Under the pieces are notes generated by a model. It had not been told where the DNA came from and made no database searches. It saw only the letters and a program-made list of their open reading frames with translations. Made by a program: the position numbers and the translations under genes. A stretch of DNA of 64,000 bases from Echinometra lucunter (Eukaryota > Echinodermata > Echinoidea > Camarodonta > Echinometridae): positions 18,174,171 through 18,238,170 of the forward strand of contig CM057171.1 in NCBI GenBank assembly GCA_029962745.1. Direction: 5' to 3'. Of this stretch, positions 21,920-32,373 are shown one piece after another (the first letter of the stretch is position 1; every line of letters starts with the position of its first letter).

Positions 21920-22336
21920 AGTTTGTTTGCCGTTACCCGACCGACCCTAGTAAAACCTGCTGACTTTTATTTTTTTATTAAAATTTGACCAAAAAAAAAA
22001 AAGAATGTGCTGACCGACCCTAATTTTCATTGTTTTGCCTACATTTTTTTTTTTTACTGGCGAATGGCGCGGTAGAACATCGTCCATATTATTATCAAAC
22101 ATATCGTGAGCAGAGGACTCTGGTGTCTGGCCAACCCTCGATCCCCATTTTACGTGTATCATTCGAGTGCACGGTACCGATCTATTATATATGCGAGGAG
22201 TACTCGCTGCACGCACTGAGACCAGTACATGGGATGCCCGAGTACTGCGCCAGCATGTTGGGAAAAAAAAAAAAAAAAAAAAAGAAGACCAATCGACCGA
22301 CCCTATTTTTTTCCATGTTACGGCAAACAAACATAT
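21920..22336. mobile_element. Inverted-repeat element with GTTTGTTTGCCG ends
   Basis: The left end GTTTGTTTGCCGTTACCC and the right end complement GTTTGTTTGCCGTAACAT form a terminal inverted repeat. Three CGACCGACCCTA-type words followed by T-runs lie inside. No transposase ORF. Confidence 0.5.
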
Positions 22337-22377
22337 TTTTTTGTTAGGCCTAAGGAATGCAAGATGACATAGTGATA

Positions 22378-23410
22378 AAAGGATTTTTCTCATAATCTCC
22401 CACTTACACCTAGTCTGCTGGCACAGACCCTTATTGACACTTCATTTAAATACACTGTATCTTGAAAGAAGACTAGCCAAAGTGCCTACTCCCTGTATCA
22501 GTCAGGACCAGCCATAGTACACCGTCCTCACAGACCTCTCTAAATGTGTTTCCACAGACTAGGGTTTGTACCTGCAAACTAAACACAACAAAAAAAGTAA
22601 CTCCCCCCTAATTCAAAATAGCATAACTTTTTAACGAAAATGTTTTGAGCAAAATGATTTGGCAGGAGTATTTCTTCACTTATTGACTTACTTCTGTGTG
22701 AAAATGAGATTGATCCGTTAACTCATGCATGAGCGAGCAAACATTAAAGGCAAAAATGTCTCTTTTCAAAAGTCACAAGAGTCATTTTGGGGCTCTGTGA
22801 AACAAACCTGTGGCGAATTTGAATTCTTCCATTGTTTGATGCAGTCATGCCTATCCTTGACACTTTTCATGTTTATCACAGTTGGGTGAACACAGTTTTT
22901 TGCGAAAAATTATGTTCAGCCCTCCCAAATCTGCAAAATCCATTCAGTTTGTGGAAAAAGCTGGCATCGACCAACATGAGTCAGCACATTATGTGAAAAT
23001 ACCAGGTATTCGTTTTTTCCGGCATTAAACAGTAAATTTTCAGCATTTCTTGCTTCATTGTTCGCAATTTTGTCACTCAACCATGGCACAACCTTGAAAA
23101 ACATCAACAACACTTAAAAAAATGCCAGAAAAATCTTGTTCCACAAACCCCCCCAAATGACTCTTGTGACTTTTGAAAAGTGACATTTTTGCCTTTAATG
23201 TCTGCTCACTCATGCATGACTTGACAGATCAATCTCATTTTCAAACAGAAGTTAGTCAATAAGTGTAGGAACAATCCTGCCAAATTATTTTCCTAAAAAC
23301 GTCTTTGTTAAAAAGTTATGCTATTTTGATTTAGGGGGGGGGGGTTACTTTTTTTGTTGTGTTTACATATAGGTGTAATGGGGGGGGATTATGAGAAAAA
23401 TCTTTATATC
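22378..23410. mobile_element. Nested foldback element of about 1 kb
   Basis: Outer arms 22378-22412 and 23371-23410 (AAGGATTTTTCTCATAATC and complement) enclose a second, longer pair at about 22590-22798 and 23147-23360 (AAAGTCACAAGAGTCATTTT and complement). A 345-base spacer separates the inner arms and is not coding-like. Confidence 0.65.
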
Positions 23411-25096
23411 CACCATGCCATTTTCTCTGAAAAAATAGACTAATTTCAATGGCTACCTTTTGTCTTTGTCATCGAAATCTCTTTTAATGAGACAATTAAA
23501 GATAATAAAGTACATAATTATTCATGAACATGTATAAATATACATCAGTACATTCAATAAATGTCCCTCTACATAAGTTTTACACAGATATCAGTCTACA
23601 CACATTGTAACATAAATTCCGGGGTACTTCTCGAAGGAATTTGCATCTCATAAAAGCATAATAAATTGTCACACGAACCTAAAATGCATTATTTCCCCCT
23701 TTACCACACATTTGTACATGAACTTAAACATGTCCGTATATACAAAACATATAGTCTATGCAAGAAAATAAAAATTGTATTATACATTGTGACTGATGGT
23801 AATGTAAGAAGAATTATCTATCAAAATGTACATTGTGTAAAGATGTATAACCCGATATGTTGAAAGTCTCTAAAAGTCTAAAGCAAGATGGAAATAGACA
23901 TATACCTCCCTGACACACAAACACACACACTCATACACCCACACGCGCATGCACACCAAATACATACCACATGTTGATATACTTATGGAATAGACACAAT
24001 ATTTTATATGCAGGGAAACCTACATGCGAACAAGCTGATTTTCCAAAAGCTGCCTAAATTCAAGCAGCTGCACTGTCCCAAGTGGAGGGTTTTTTTTTTT
24101 TTTTTTGAAGTATAACTTTACAGTTAGGCCCAAAATTTTCCAACATCTGGCAGAAAAAGGAGTGTTCTTCCAACTTGCATTACTTTACACATGACTGTCA
24201 ATGCTCCCTCATGCAAGCTGGGCCTCTGTTACAATGGGTGATTAAAAGGAAATAATTTTAAGAATGTGTGTTTATCGTTTCAGTTAAAAGAACAGAAGTT
24301 TTTTTCATTAAAAATATAGTGGAACCTAGTGTTGAAAAATAGCATATACATTAAATAAAATCACATTGAGACATATATGATTCCCAATTCCAAAAGATGA
24401 AAAATACACATTGTAATAAGTTACAAGTTGAGGAAACACTGTATTTCTACCAGTGTATGTAAACTTTTGGGCCCAACGGTACAGAGATGTATTCCAAGAA
24501 TTTATGCTATAGCTGGAGTCCGTTCTTGTTATCTACAGGAATGCAGAGGATGTTTCTTTTTTAAGAATACGCATAGTTTATGATTTAATTCTATGACCAT
24601 ACCATGCTGAAAATAGCTTTATTTCTCTTTACATTAGAATCGTTTGAGATGCAAGAAATATCATAGCTGAAAACATACAAATTATGCAATTTATGAGTAC
24701 AAGTTAGTTACGGAACTGTGTCAACATATATATCAAAACTGCCCTAGCGGAAAAGCACAATACATTGCATACAAAAAATCTTTGCCTAGATGAATAGTAG
24801 TACAATTGATATTTGAGGGAAAACAAAGTATTTCAGCTGTTGAGTTGGATTTTATCAAATGGAATAAAAAAATTAACCTCCAAATGCAATTGTAGTTGTC
24901 CAAACACATCAAAGTCCTGGGCCCCATAACACTAATAGCAATTGATTATAGGCTTGACTTTTATGACTGATTGCAATGATCACTATGTGCAATCAATCGT
25001 AAAAAATCAATCGTATGATCAAAAGCTAAGCTTTGTGTTATGAGACTCTGGTGATTTAAACCTGAAACGTGTCATAAATAGAAGAGTGCACGTAGC

Positions 25097-25100
<4 letters not shown>
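23411..25100. other. AT-rich intergenic sequence
   Basis: No gene recognised. About 100 bases at 24234-24333 resemble 19258-19357 of the UCP 3' UTR. A small inverted-repeat element (GGGCCCCATAACAC type) lies near 24918-25045; a relative occurs near 57330. Confidence 0.4.

Positions 25101-25138
<38 letters not shown>
25101..25138. repeat. (AG)n microsatellite
   Basis: Perfect dinucleotide run of about 38 bases. Confidence 0.95.
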
Positions 25139-25140
<2 letters not shown>

Positions 25141-25171
25141 GATGACAATAATATACAAATATATTTTGCCT

Positions 25172-25305
25172 TGAGAGTTTCTGGTTAAAACTATGGGCAA
25201 GAGGTGACTCCGAAATAGTACTATTCACTGAGGGGCGCAGCCCCGAAGTGAATGGTACTATTCGAGTCACCGAGGCCCATAGTTTTAACCAGAAACTCGA
25301 AATTA
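25172..25305. repeat. Foldback repeat
   Basis: GAGAGTTTCTGGTTAAAACT and its complement AGTTTTAACCAGAAACTCG lie about 80 bases apart around a GC-rich centre, forming a hairpin-capable block. Confidence 0.6.
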
Positions 25306-25801
25306 TGGCAGAGTATATTTGTTTTATATTTTGGATCAAGATTTATATGTATTTGTACATGAATTTTACTTTATTTTATATTTTTTTGATTGATACACGG
25401 CCCCGTTTTAAATCAGCCAAGAAGGTGAAGTGGTTTTTTACCTTGTTTATTAAAATAAATCAGTCAAATGACACCAAATCAATATTCTTTATTTCATGTT
25501 TATGTCTTATTGAATGCTTTATGGCACTAAACGTTGTACGGATAAACTGCAAAGTGGTCGGAAATTGAGAAACGCAGTAGCCGTGACACCGCGAGAGTTC
25601 CCCATGGTGCGCACTCGTGCTCTCGTATGCCCCACTGAATTTTCATTTTGCGCATAGATTTTGCGTACTGTGACGTCATTTCACAAATAGTATATACTAT
25701 TTGGAAAATGTCGTCATAAGAGTGACGTCATTTCCCAAATAGTAAATCTTCATGTCAACATTCTGAAATAGCTGAAAATACCAATGATCACGTGAAGGTC
25801 T

Positions 25802-26217
25802 TTAACCCATTCGTGACAGAGGTCCACATTTTGTGGTTTGGCTTAATATCTTTTGATGCAAAGCCCTAAAAATCATACCAAATACATGAGCAGAAAGAGC
25901 AAAAATTTCTACGCAAACTGTGCCCATTTTGGTTGCTTCAATATTCGTTGATTGATGTTGAAAATTTTTTAAAGGAAAATAAGCATTAAAATCCTTAAAT
26001 TGGCAATGTGATAGAAAGTTTAAAATCACCGTTTTCCCCTGTAAATGGGCAACTTTTTGACTTCTCATCGTAATTTCTGTCAATTAATATTCATTTCAGA
26101 TACATGACGTTTTATAAGAAAATTGTAGCAATAAAAGAAAAATGTTGGTGTTGCCAATTTGACGAATAAAAGCTGGTCAAATTAGGCTCTAAATAATTCC
26201 TGTCATGAATGGGTTAA
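25802..26217. mobile_element. TTAA MITE family A, copy 3
   Basis: TTAACCCATTCGTGACAGAG to CTGTCATGAATGGGTTAA, 416 bp, same orientation as copy 1. Confidence 0.88.
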
Positions 26218-26423
26218 GCCAATCATGAAAGGATAAATTTCTGATCCAAAATATAATATTGTATAAATCTGCTGGATCTTCATCTGTGTATCACTATTAC
26301 TAGGATGAGGCATACATAATTTATGATTAATATAATGAGCATTCACATAGAAATCTTACCACGTAACATAAAGCTTTGGCATTAAACACCTTGGAAGACC
26401 AATAACACTTTTTTATGTTGAGC

Positions 26424-27240
26424 CATAGACATATAACAAATTTACAAGGCGGAAAGCAGCACGCGTGGATATCATTACGCGAATGGCATTAGGCCCCCCC
26501 CCCCCTTTTGGATCATTTGAAGGGGCCGATAAGCACCTGTTATGGCCATGATATCGATAACAATGTTGCATTATTCATATCTATTGTGCTTATCAGTTTT
26601 ATTGTGACACTTTGATTTAACCCATAGAGGTACAGTGTCACCTTTAGGAGACGCTTTTGCAGTATCTGTTGGTCCAGAATGTTTGGCAGTACATATCATA
26701 CATGAGCAGAAAGAGAAAAATGCACTGACAAATTTGAGCCCATTCCCATTGCTGTATGGTGTGGCATTCTCGAATTAGATCAGTTTAAGTGTAACTAATC
26801 ATTAAACTCTTTAAATTGGCAATGCAGTGAATAATATATAATCACTAATTCTGTGTTCAAATTGGCAATTTCTGATTCAATTTTACAATTATATTTCATT
26901 TTGGTTTATGTTATATCCATATTTATTTTTTTTCAAGCTATGTAAACGTGGAAAAAAATAATTTGTATTGCCAATTTGAGGATTGAAGATGAGTAATTTA
27001 GACCTCGAGAAAGCTCTGTACTGCTATGGGTTAATGCGCATTTGTTGCACATTTATTGTGCATTAACTGCACATGCAGTAAGCTGATGCGTGTAATGTTT
27101 CATATCGCGTACAAACAAATGCTACTAGTTGGAAGCATCTTACAAAATTAATTATTCATTTTTTATCATGAATATTGATGATGCTTAGGTCGGCCTTCTA
27201 ATGAATGTGGACAAAATGGCGGAGCTTTAGGGGCCCGTGT
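26424..27240. mobile_element. Dispersed repeat split by family B copy 2
   Basis: Second copy of the UCP intron 4 repeat, interrupted at 26617-27034. The right part continues exactly where the left part stops when compared with 16600-16630. Confidence 0.65.
26617..27034. mobile_element. TTAA MITE family B, copy 2
   Basis: TTAACCCATAGAGGTACAG to CTGTACTGCTATGGGTTAA, inserted in another repeat. Comparison with the uninterrupted copy shows a single TTAA-like site, supporting TTAA target duplication. Confidence 0.9.
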
Positions 27241-27559
27241 TGAGCCCTGATCACATTATCCCATCTGAAATTATTATATATCCTGGATGGTAAAGGCCAT
27301 CTGATCAAATAACTGATCAAATAACTGATCTTGACAGCAACAAGCTTTTATAATTCCTTTGTGCTGCCCAGTTTTCAAATGGCGGTCATAATTGAACTTT
27401 CAATGTTCAGTTTTAACTGAAAATCTCCTTAGACCTTACTGTTATCGGTCAAATGGGGCACAAGCCTTAGTAAGAAAACACATCATGCAACAAACTTATT
27501 CTTGAGCACTATGGAATTTGGAAGTACCGCAATGAAGGGATCAAACTGTGCTGGACGAT

Positions 27560-27905
27560 AACTGGGAAACTCGTATTCCATCCCCCCAAGCATCTTTATC
27601 ATCCAATCAATACTGCCCTCCTTTGGCAAAAGGAAAAAAAGTGGCAATGAGCACAAGTTGTGCAGATGAAAAAGATATATTTTGACCAGGCCCTACAACA
27701 TGGAAATTAGTGACCAGAAATTGATGTTTGCTGTCACTTGCTGCCTTCTGCCACCAAAATATTTCAGAAATGGCTCAAATTTGTGAGTAATGGCTTTGTC
27801 ACTGCTAAGAAGCATGCATCAAATATGGCAAATCAATAAAAAAAAAAGGGTCAACCACCACACTAAAATATCACTTGCTTCTTTTTGCCAAAGTGGGCCA
27901 GAATA
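27560..27905. mobile_element. Foldback element (CTGCCCT-CTTTGGCAAAAGG ends)
   Basis: Left end CTGCCCTCCTTTGGCAAAAG and a right end of near complement (TTTTTGCCAAAGTGGGCCAG). A relative lies at about 39509-39765. Confidence 0.55.
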
Positions 27906-28223
27906 AAATCAGAAACATTGTCAAGGTACAGCACACACACTGCTCAACCGTCATCAGATAACATACATGCATAACATCAGTACTAAATTCTACTACCTGA
28001 GATATGGAAAGAATCACACAATAGACAAGTAGCATAATACAAAACCACATGAAATTTGGAACATCCAAGACCGAAAGCCCTTGAGAATGGCAGCCCACAA
28101 GAAAGACACAACCATTTAGACCAGCGATGCCAGTTTTGTGAAACCTACGGAAAGCTGCCACAAGAGCTGTGAAACAATCATGTCTCACTTACTGTCATTG
28201 TTATCTCTGCAGTTGGTCTACTG

Positions 28224-28575
28224 AACCCTTAAAGAATTATGCAGAGGTCCATTAGACGGACAGTAGGGACTTTCAGATTTGCATGTCGACAGAGTGGAGT
28301 GCTACGTGATGACGTCTTTTTTTAAGGTGTCAGTCATGTCGCCTCCCTCGTCGACTACCAAAATCAAGAATGTGTCCACCTCGATTTTCTGGACGTTCTA
28401 AAATGCAAAATGCCCTGCTCACTTGTACATTATCTATGCCTTGTGACATCATTCGTTCATGGTTTGTCAACATATTGTCAGCTTAACAGGGGACAGGCGA
28501 CCACGCTGACGCACATGACTAGTCGATATGAACAAGGTCCACGTTCACACACTCTAAAAGTCCCTATCGTCAGAG
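28224..28575. repeat. Inverted-repeat element with TAGGGACTTT ends
   Basis: ACAGTAGGGACTTTCAGA at the left and TCTAAAAGTCCCTATCGTC at the right are complementary. No transposase. Confidence 0.45.
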
Positions 28576-28675
28576 CAGCATGTTGATCTCTTGAGCAGTC
28601 GGTCTTGTGGGCTGTAGCCAAGAACATAAACCAGAGCAAAGACTCTGAATCAAACCAGAGCCCATTATTACAGAG

Positions 28676-28792
28676 TTTGGCCAACTCAGCTCCAGTAGGG
28701 CACAACATGGCGCATTTCGCTTTGTTAGGCAAGAACAATACAAAAAGAAATGCGCCATGTTGTAACTCAATGAAACCGAGTTGGCCAGAATC
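28676..28792. repeat. Imperfect palindrome
   Basis: GTTTGGCCAACTCAG...CACAACATGGCGCATTTC is mirrored by GAAATGCGCCATGTTGTAAC...GAGTTGGCC; hence open frames on both strands here. Confidence 0.65.
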
Positions 28793-29624
28793 TCTCTCTA
28801 TACGGCACTTACTCAAACTTAGGCTTGGTGCCCTCTTTGTCACATTTCAGTATTGTGCTACATGCTCCAGGGCTCTCAACTCTAGGAGAATAATGTTTCT
28901 GACTTCTGCCAAAAAAAAAGAAATGACTTTCAAGTTAAAAGTTGCCATGCACGATAAGACATACAGGAAACATACAACAACCTATGGTTATCAATGCTTT
29001 AGCATCTCAGACATTCAACAGATAAAATCTAAATATATATACAGTCACAAGACAACACATAAAAAGTTTAAAATACTCTACAATATAAATATTTCTCTTT
29101 CTATTTACAAGTACAGTAATCACAGGTTGTTAGTCTCTAATCTAACAATTGTTGCGAGATATGTTACAGTAACATTGCATTCATTTAAAACTTTACATAT
29201 GTGCACCATCTCCACCAATTATTTCTTTATTTGTTCCAGGCAGCCACTCTAGTCATATGCTTTTAAATCATTTTTCTCATTAAATACAGATGCATGTAAC
29301 AAGTTGGTTATTCTACAAGATTTTTACTTAAGGATATATTTCCTCCTTTTGATTTTTTTTTCCACTCAAGAAAATTCAAAGTGTTCCTACGAAATTTCAC
29401 CGAAAGAATTCCTCATTCATAACATACAATAAAGGCTTGAGGATTCCAGTGTAAGCTGGGTGGTTTCCTTTATACGATTGCATAGGAAAAGTTCAATATG
29501 CAGCTCGAGCATTGTCAGTAATGTTTTATGGCAAATATGGATCTGCTACAGGAAACATGATATACAAAAAAAATATATCGTTTTCAAAATCAGCAGATAT
29601 CACACTAATAACGCCATTTATAGC

Positions 29625-30035
29625 TTAACCCATTCATGACAGAGGTCCACATTTTGTGGTTTGGCCTAATATCTTTTGATGCAAAGCCCTATAAATCATA
29701 CCAAATACATGAGCAGAAAGAGCAAAAAATTCTACACAAACTGCGCCCATTTTGGTTGCGTCAATATTCGTTGTTTGATGCTGAAATTTTTTTAAAGAAA
29801 AATAAGCATTAAAATCCTTAAATTGGCAATGTGATAGAAAGTTTAAAATCAACATTTTCCCCTGCAAATTGGCAACTTTTTGACTTCTCATCGTAATTTC
29901 TGTCAATTCATATTCATTTCAGATACATGAGGTTTTATAAGAAAAATGTAGCAATAAAAGAAAAATGTTGGTGTTGCCAATTTGAAGAATAAAAGCTGAT
30001 CAAATTAGGCTTTAAATAATTCACGAATGGGTTAA
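29625..30035. mobile_element. TTAA MITE family A, copy 4
   Basis: TTAACCCATTCATGACAGAG to TTCACGAATGGGTTAA, same orientation as copies 1 and 3; a few bases of the right inverted repeat are lost. Confidence 0.87.
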
Positions 30036-30052
30036 TGTAAACCGTCCCATAT

Positions 30053-30512
30053 ACAGTGGAAAGTCAGTATAACAAGAAACTTGAGACCACGAAAATTACC
30101 ATGTCATATCAGGAATTTTGTTATATCAGGGCACCCCCCCCCCCAAAAAAAAAGGTCAGAGAGACCTGGGACCAGTAAGAATACCTTGTCATATCACACT
30201 ATGAACATGGCGGACAAAGAAAGCGGACAAAATAAACAACCTCTCATTCTACCCTTCACAATGGTTCTGGTAGTCAAAAGAACATCCCTTCACAGCTATT
30301 ATGTTTAATCATGTAGTTCCAGATGAATATGCATGTGACACCCATTCCACATATTTTAGACAATAGCAGTGAAGGGATGTTCTTTTGACTACCAGAACCA
30401 TTGTGAAGGGTAGAATGAGGGGTTGTTTATTTTGTCCACTTTCTTTGTCCGTCATGTTCATAGTGTCAGGAATCTCTTTATATTCAAGCTCTTCATATCA
30501 AGTTTCCACTGG
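30053..30512. mobile_element. Tigger-like foldback MITE
   Basis: The left end CAGTGGAAAGTCAGTATAAC and the right end complement (from TATCAAGTTTCCACTGGA) frame a long inverted repeat with arms at about 30197-30300 and 30362-30464 (word GTGAAGGGATGTTCTTTTGA). A further CAGTGGAAGCTTAGTATAAC end lies at about 30620. CAGT-type ends are characteristic of pogo/Tigger elements. Confidence 0.6.
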
Positions 30513-30723
30513 ACTTCATTTTGTAAACTGGTAGACTCTGCAGCATAATGTGAAACCCAACTTTCATCAAGGCAACATGCCTGTCACGGCATCATCTGCG
30601 GTTTGGTTGTAGATCTATACAGTGGAAGCTTAGTATAACAAGGGTGTTGGGACCATAAGAATTACCTCTTTATTATACGAGGAATCCTTATATCAGGGAG
30701 AAAAAAAAACAAAAGTACACAAA

Positions 30724-30932
30724 AGCTGGAATTCACTTAAGATGTTTAAACCATGGGGTGGTTTAAACTTCCTGGCAGTACTAAAATAGGCGTAAATTGG
30801 TGCATATTGGCAATGCGCACACTTAAAGAAAAAGATAATTGGACTGGATTCTCTGCGCATGTACACTTAAAAACACCAGGGAGGTGGTTTAAACCACCCC
30901 ATGGTTTAAACCTCTTTTGTGAATTCTGGCCA
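30724..30932. mobile_element. Foldback MITE with GTTTAAACCATGGGG arms
   Basis: GCTGGAATTCACTTAAGATG at the left and its near complement (TTTTGTGAATTCTGGC) at the right; GTTTAAACCATGGGGTGG is mirrored by CCACCCCATGGTTTAAAC. Confidence 0.65.
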
Positions 30933-31099
30933 AAGGCCTGGGAAGGAAAGCAGCTTTCTGGTTGCAGCATTTTTGGAACATCAACAGTTAGCTCGCGTCC
31001 TGAATGACCCCAAATATCCACAGATATTTTAAACGCAATGATATCCCTTTTGGTGCACTGCAGAATAGTCACTCCCAAAGTGACAGAGGTGCCTCATGA

Positions 31100-32187
31100 A
31101 CAACTTTTATTTCCCCTTTTGAACAGAATACGTCCACCTGGGTATCATAGAATGTACATGTACCATGGGTGCATAATTATAAATTTAAGCACATAAATAA
31201 TCGAGTCAGTGGATTTTAGATTTTTGTCCCAAATGACCTTTTATCTGCTCACACTCAGATTTTATCCATGAACTAGCTTATTGTCAGAGATTATTAACAT
31301 TCCTTTCAGCTCCTTCCAACTATCTTCTAACCTTGCATTGATATTTTGTAAAAATTGCATCTGAACAAATGACGTAAAACACAACGTTATGAATAGTATT
31401 ACATCGCGTTAGGAGAGCCAAAGGGGATTTAACCCATATACTTTCATGCAGAGCTAACACTTCTTCAGCTTTCAACAGCAGATATATATCAAGTTTTATT
31501 TGACTATGTGATTATGATTTCTTTCTAGAGATAGCACTCATTTTATACGAGTCGAGACATAGGTCCCATCTCTATAATAGGCAGCATCTAGTACATTCTT
31601 GAATTCTATGTAGTTGTCCCTTGGATAGGATGTTGAGCCATAAGTGACGTATATGACATTGCCGACATCAACCTTATTTCTCTAATAGGCAGCATCTCAT
31701 GCATCCTTGAATCCTAGCTGTCTCTTGGATAGGACCTTGAGTCATAAATTGTGTAGACCCTCTGGTTGTTTCCCTCCACACGTTGCACTTTCTGCACATG
31801 GCTCCATGTCTCTTCCGTAGGAAGATGGAGAAACTACAACAGACTTTGTCCAGGATAATTCCTACAAAGCAGTTCCAGATCAACAAGTATATTTCTCAGC
31901 TCCGTTCTTACACAAGTCAGCTGCAAGGATCAGCGAGGAATTCATCACTTAACCTTAAGTTCTCTAAAAACTGCTTCTAAATATCCAAACTACTGTAATA
32001 ACAGTATCATTCTACATATTTTCCCAACCATATATGTATAGTAGCAGCATCAAGAAATATCTTTCTCAAGTTTTCTTCCTGGTACCCAAGCCAAACAGGA
32101 GGGAAACCTCCATGATTGTTGAGTTGGCCTCCCCACAATATATAGCAACATCAAGGAGCATATTTCTCAAGTCTTACTGAAACCAAT
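31100..32187 (-). other. Probable 3' UTR of the 7TM gene
   Basis: Non-coding sequence after the stop. Minus-strand AATAAA words (plus-strand TTTATT) occur at 31495-31500 and 31107-31112; which is used is unknown. A local imperfect duplication (a TAATAGGCAGCATCT word near 31575 and again near 31683) is present. Short ORFs here are not coding-like. Confidence 0.3.
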
Positions 32188-32373
32188 CTATGCAGAGGTG
32201 GGTAGCGAGGCGTTAATAGGCACCGGTTCCGCCTCCTCTCGGATGATGGGTAACCTGGGGAAAGACTGGGCCCGTCGGGTGGGGCTTCGGGCAGGCGGTG
32301 GGCCTGGGGGAGGAGTAAACCCGTGGCCGGAGGTTCCTGGGGAGTACAACCGTCTGCGATGGTGGTAGTAACC
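32188..32373 (-). CDS. 7TM gene last coding exon: Pro/Arg-rich cytoplasmic tail (residues 262-322)
   Basis: Acceptor GACTGCAG, phase 0 start, stop TAG at 32188-32190. Encodes GYYHHRRRLYSPGTSG, a proline-rich stretch (TPPPGPPPARSPTRR) and LPIIREEAEPVPIN. The PxxP and R-x-x-S contexts suggest SH3 and kinase partners (inference). GC content is far above that of the surroundings, as expected for coding sequence. Confidence 0.87.
   Translation of the reverse strand, partial: GYYHHRRRLYSPGTSGHGFTPPPGPPPARSPTRRAQSFPRLPIIREEAEPVPINASLPTSA

Noticed and set aside
22900..23120. 65-codon minus-strand ORF in the palindrome core
   Set aside because: No recognisable motif, no splice context, and it lies in a repeat.
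28605..29252. 215-codon open frame on the plus strand
   Set aside because: It begins at a non-ATG codon, runs through a palindrome (which opens frames on both strands) and then low-complexity AT-rich sequence. No domain or splice support.
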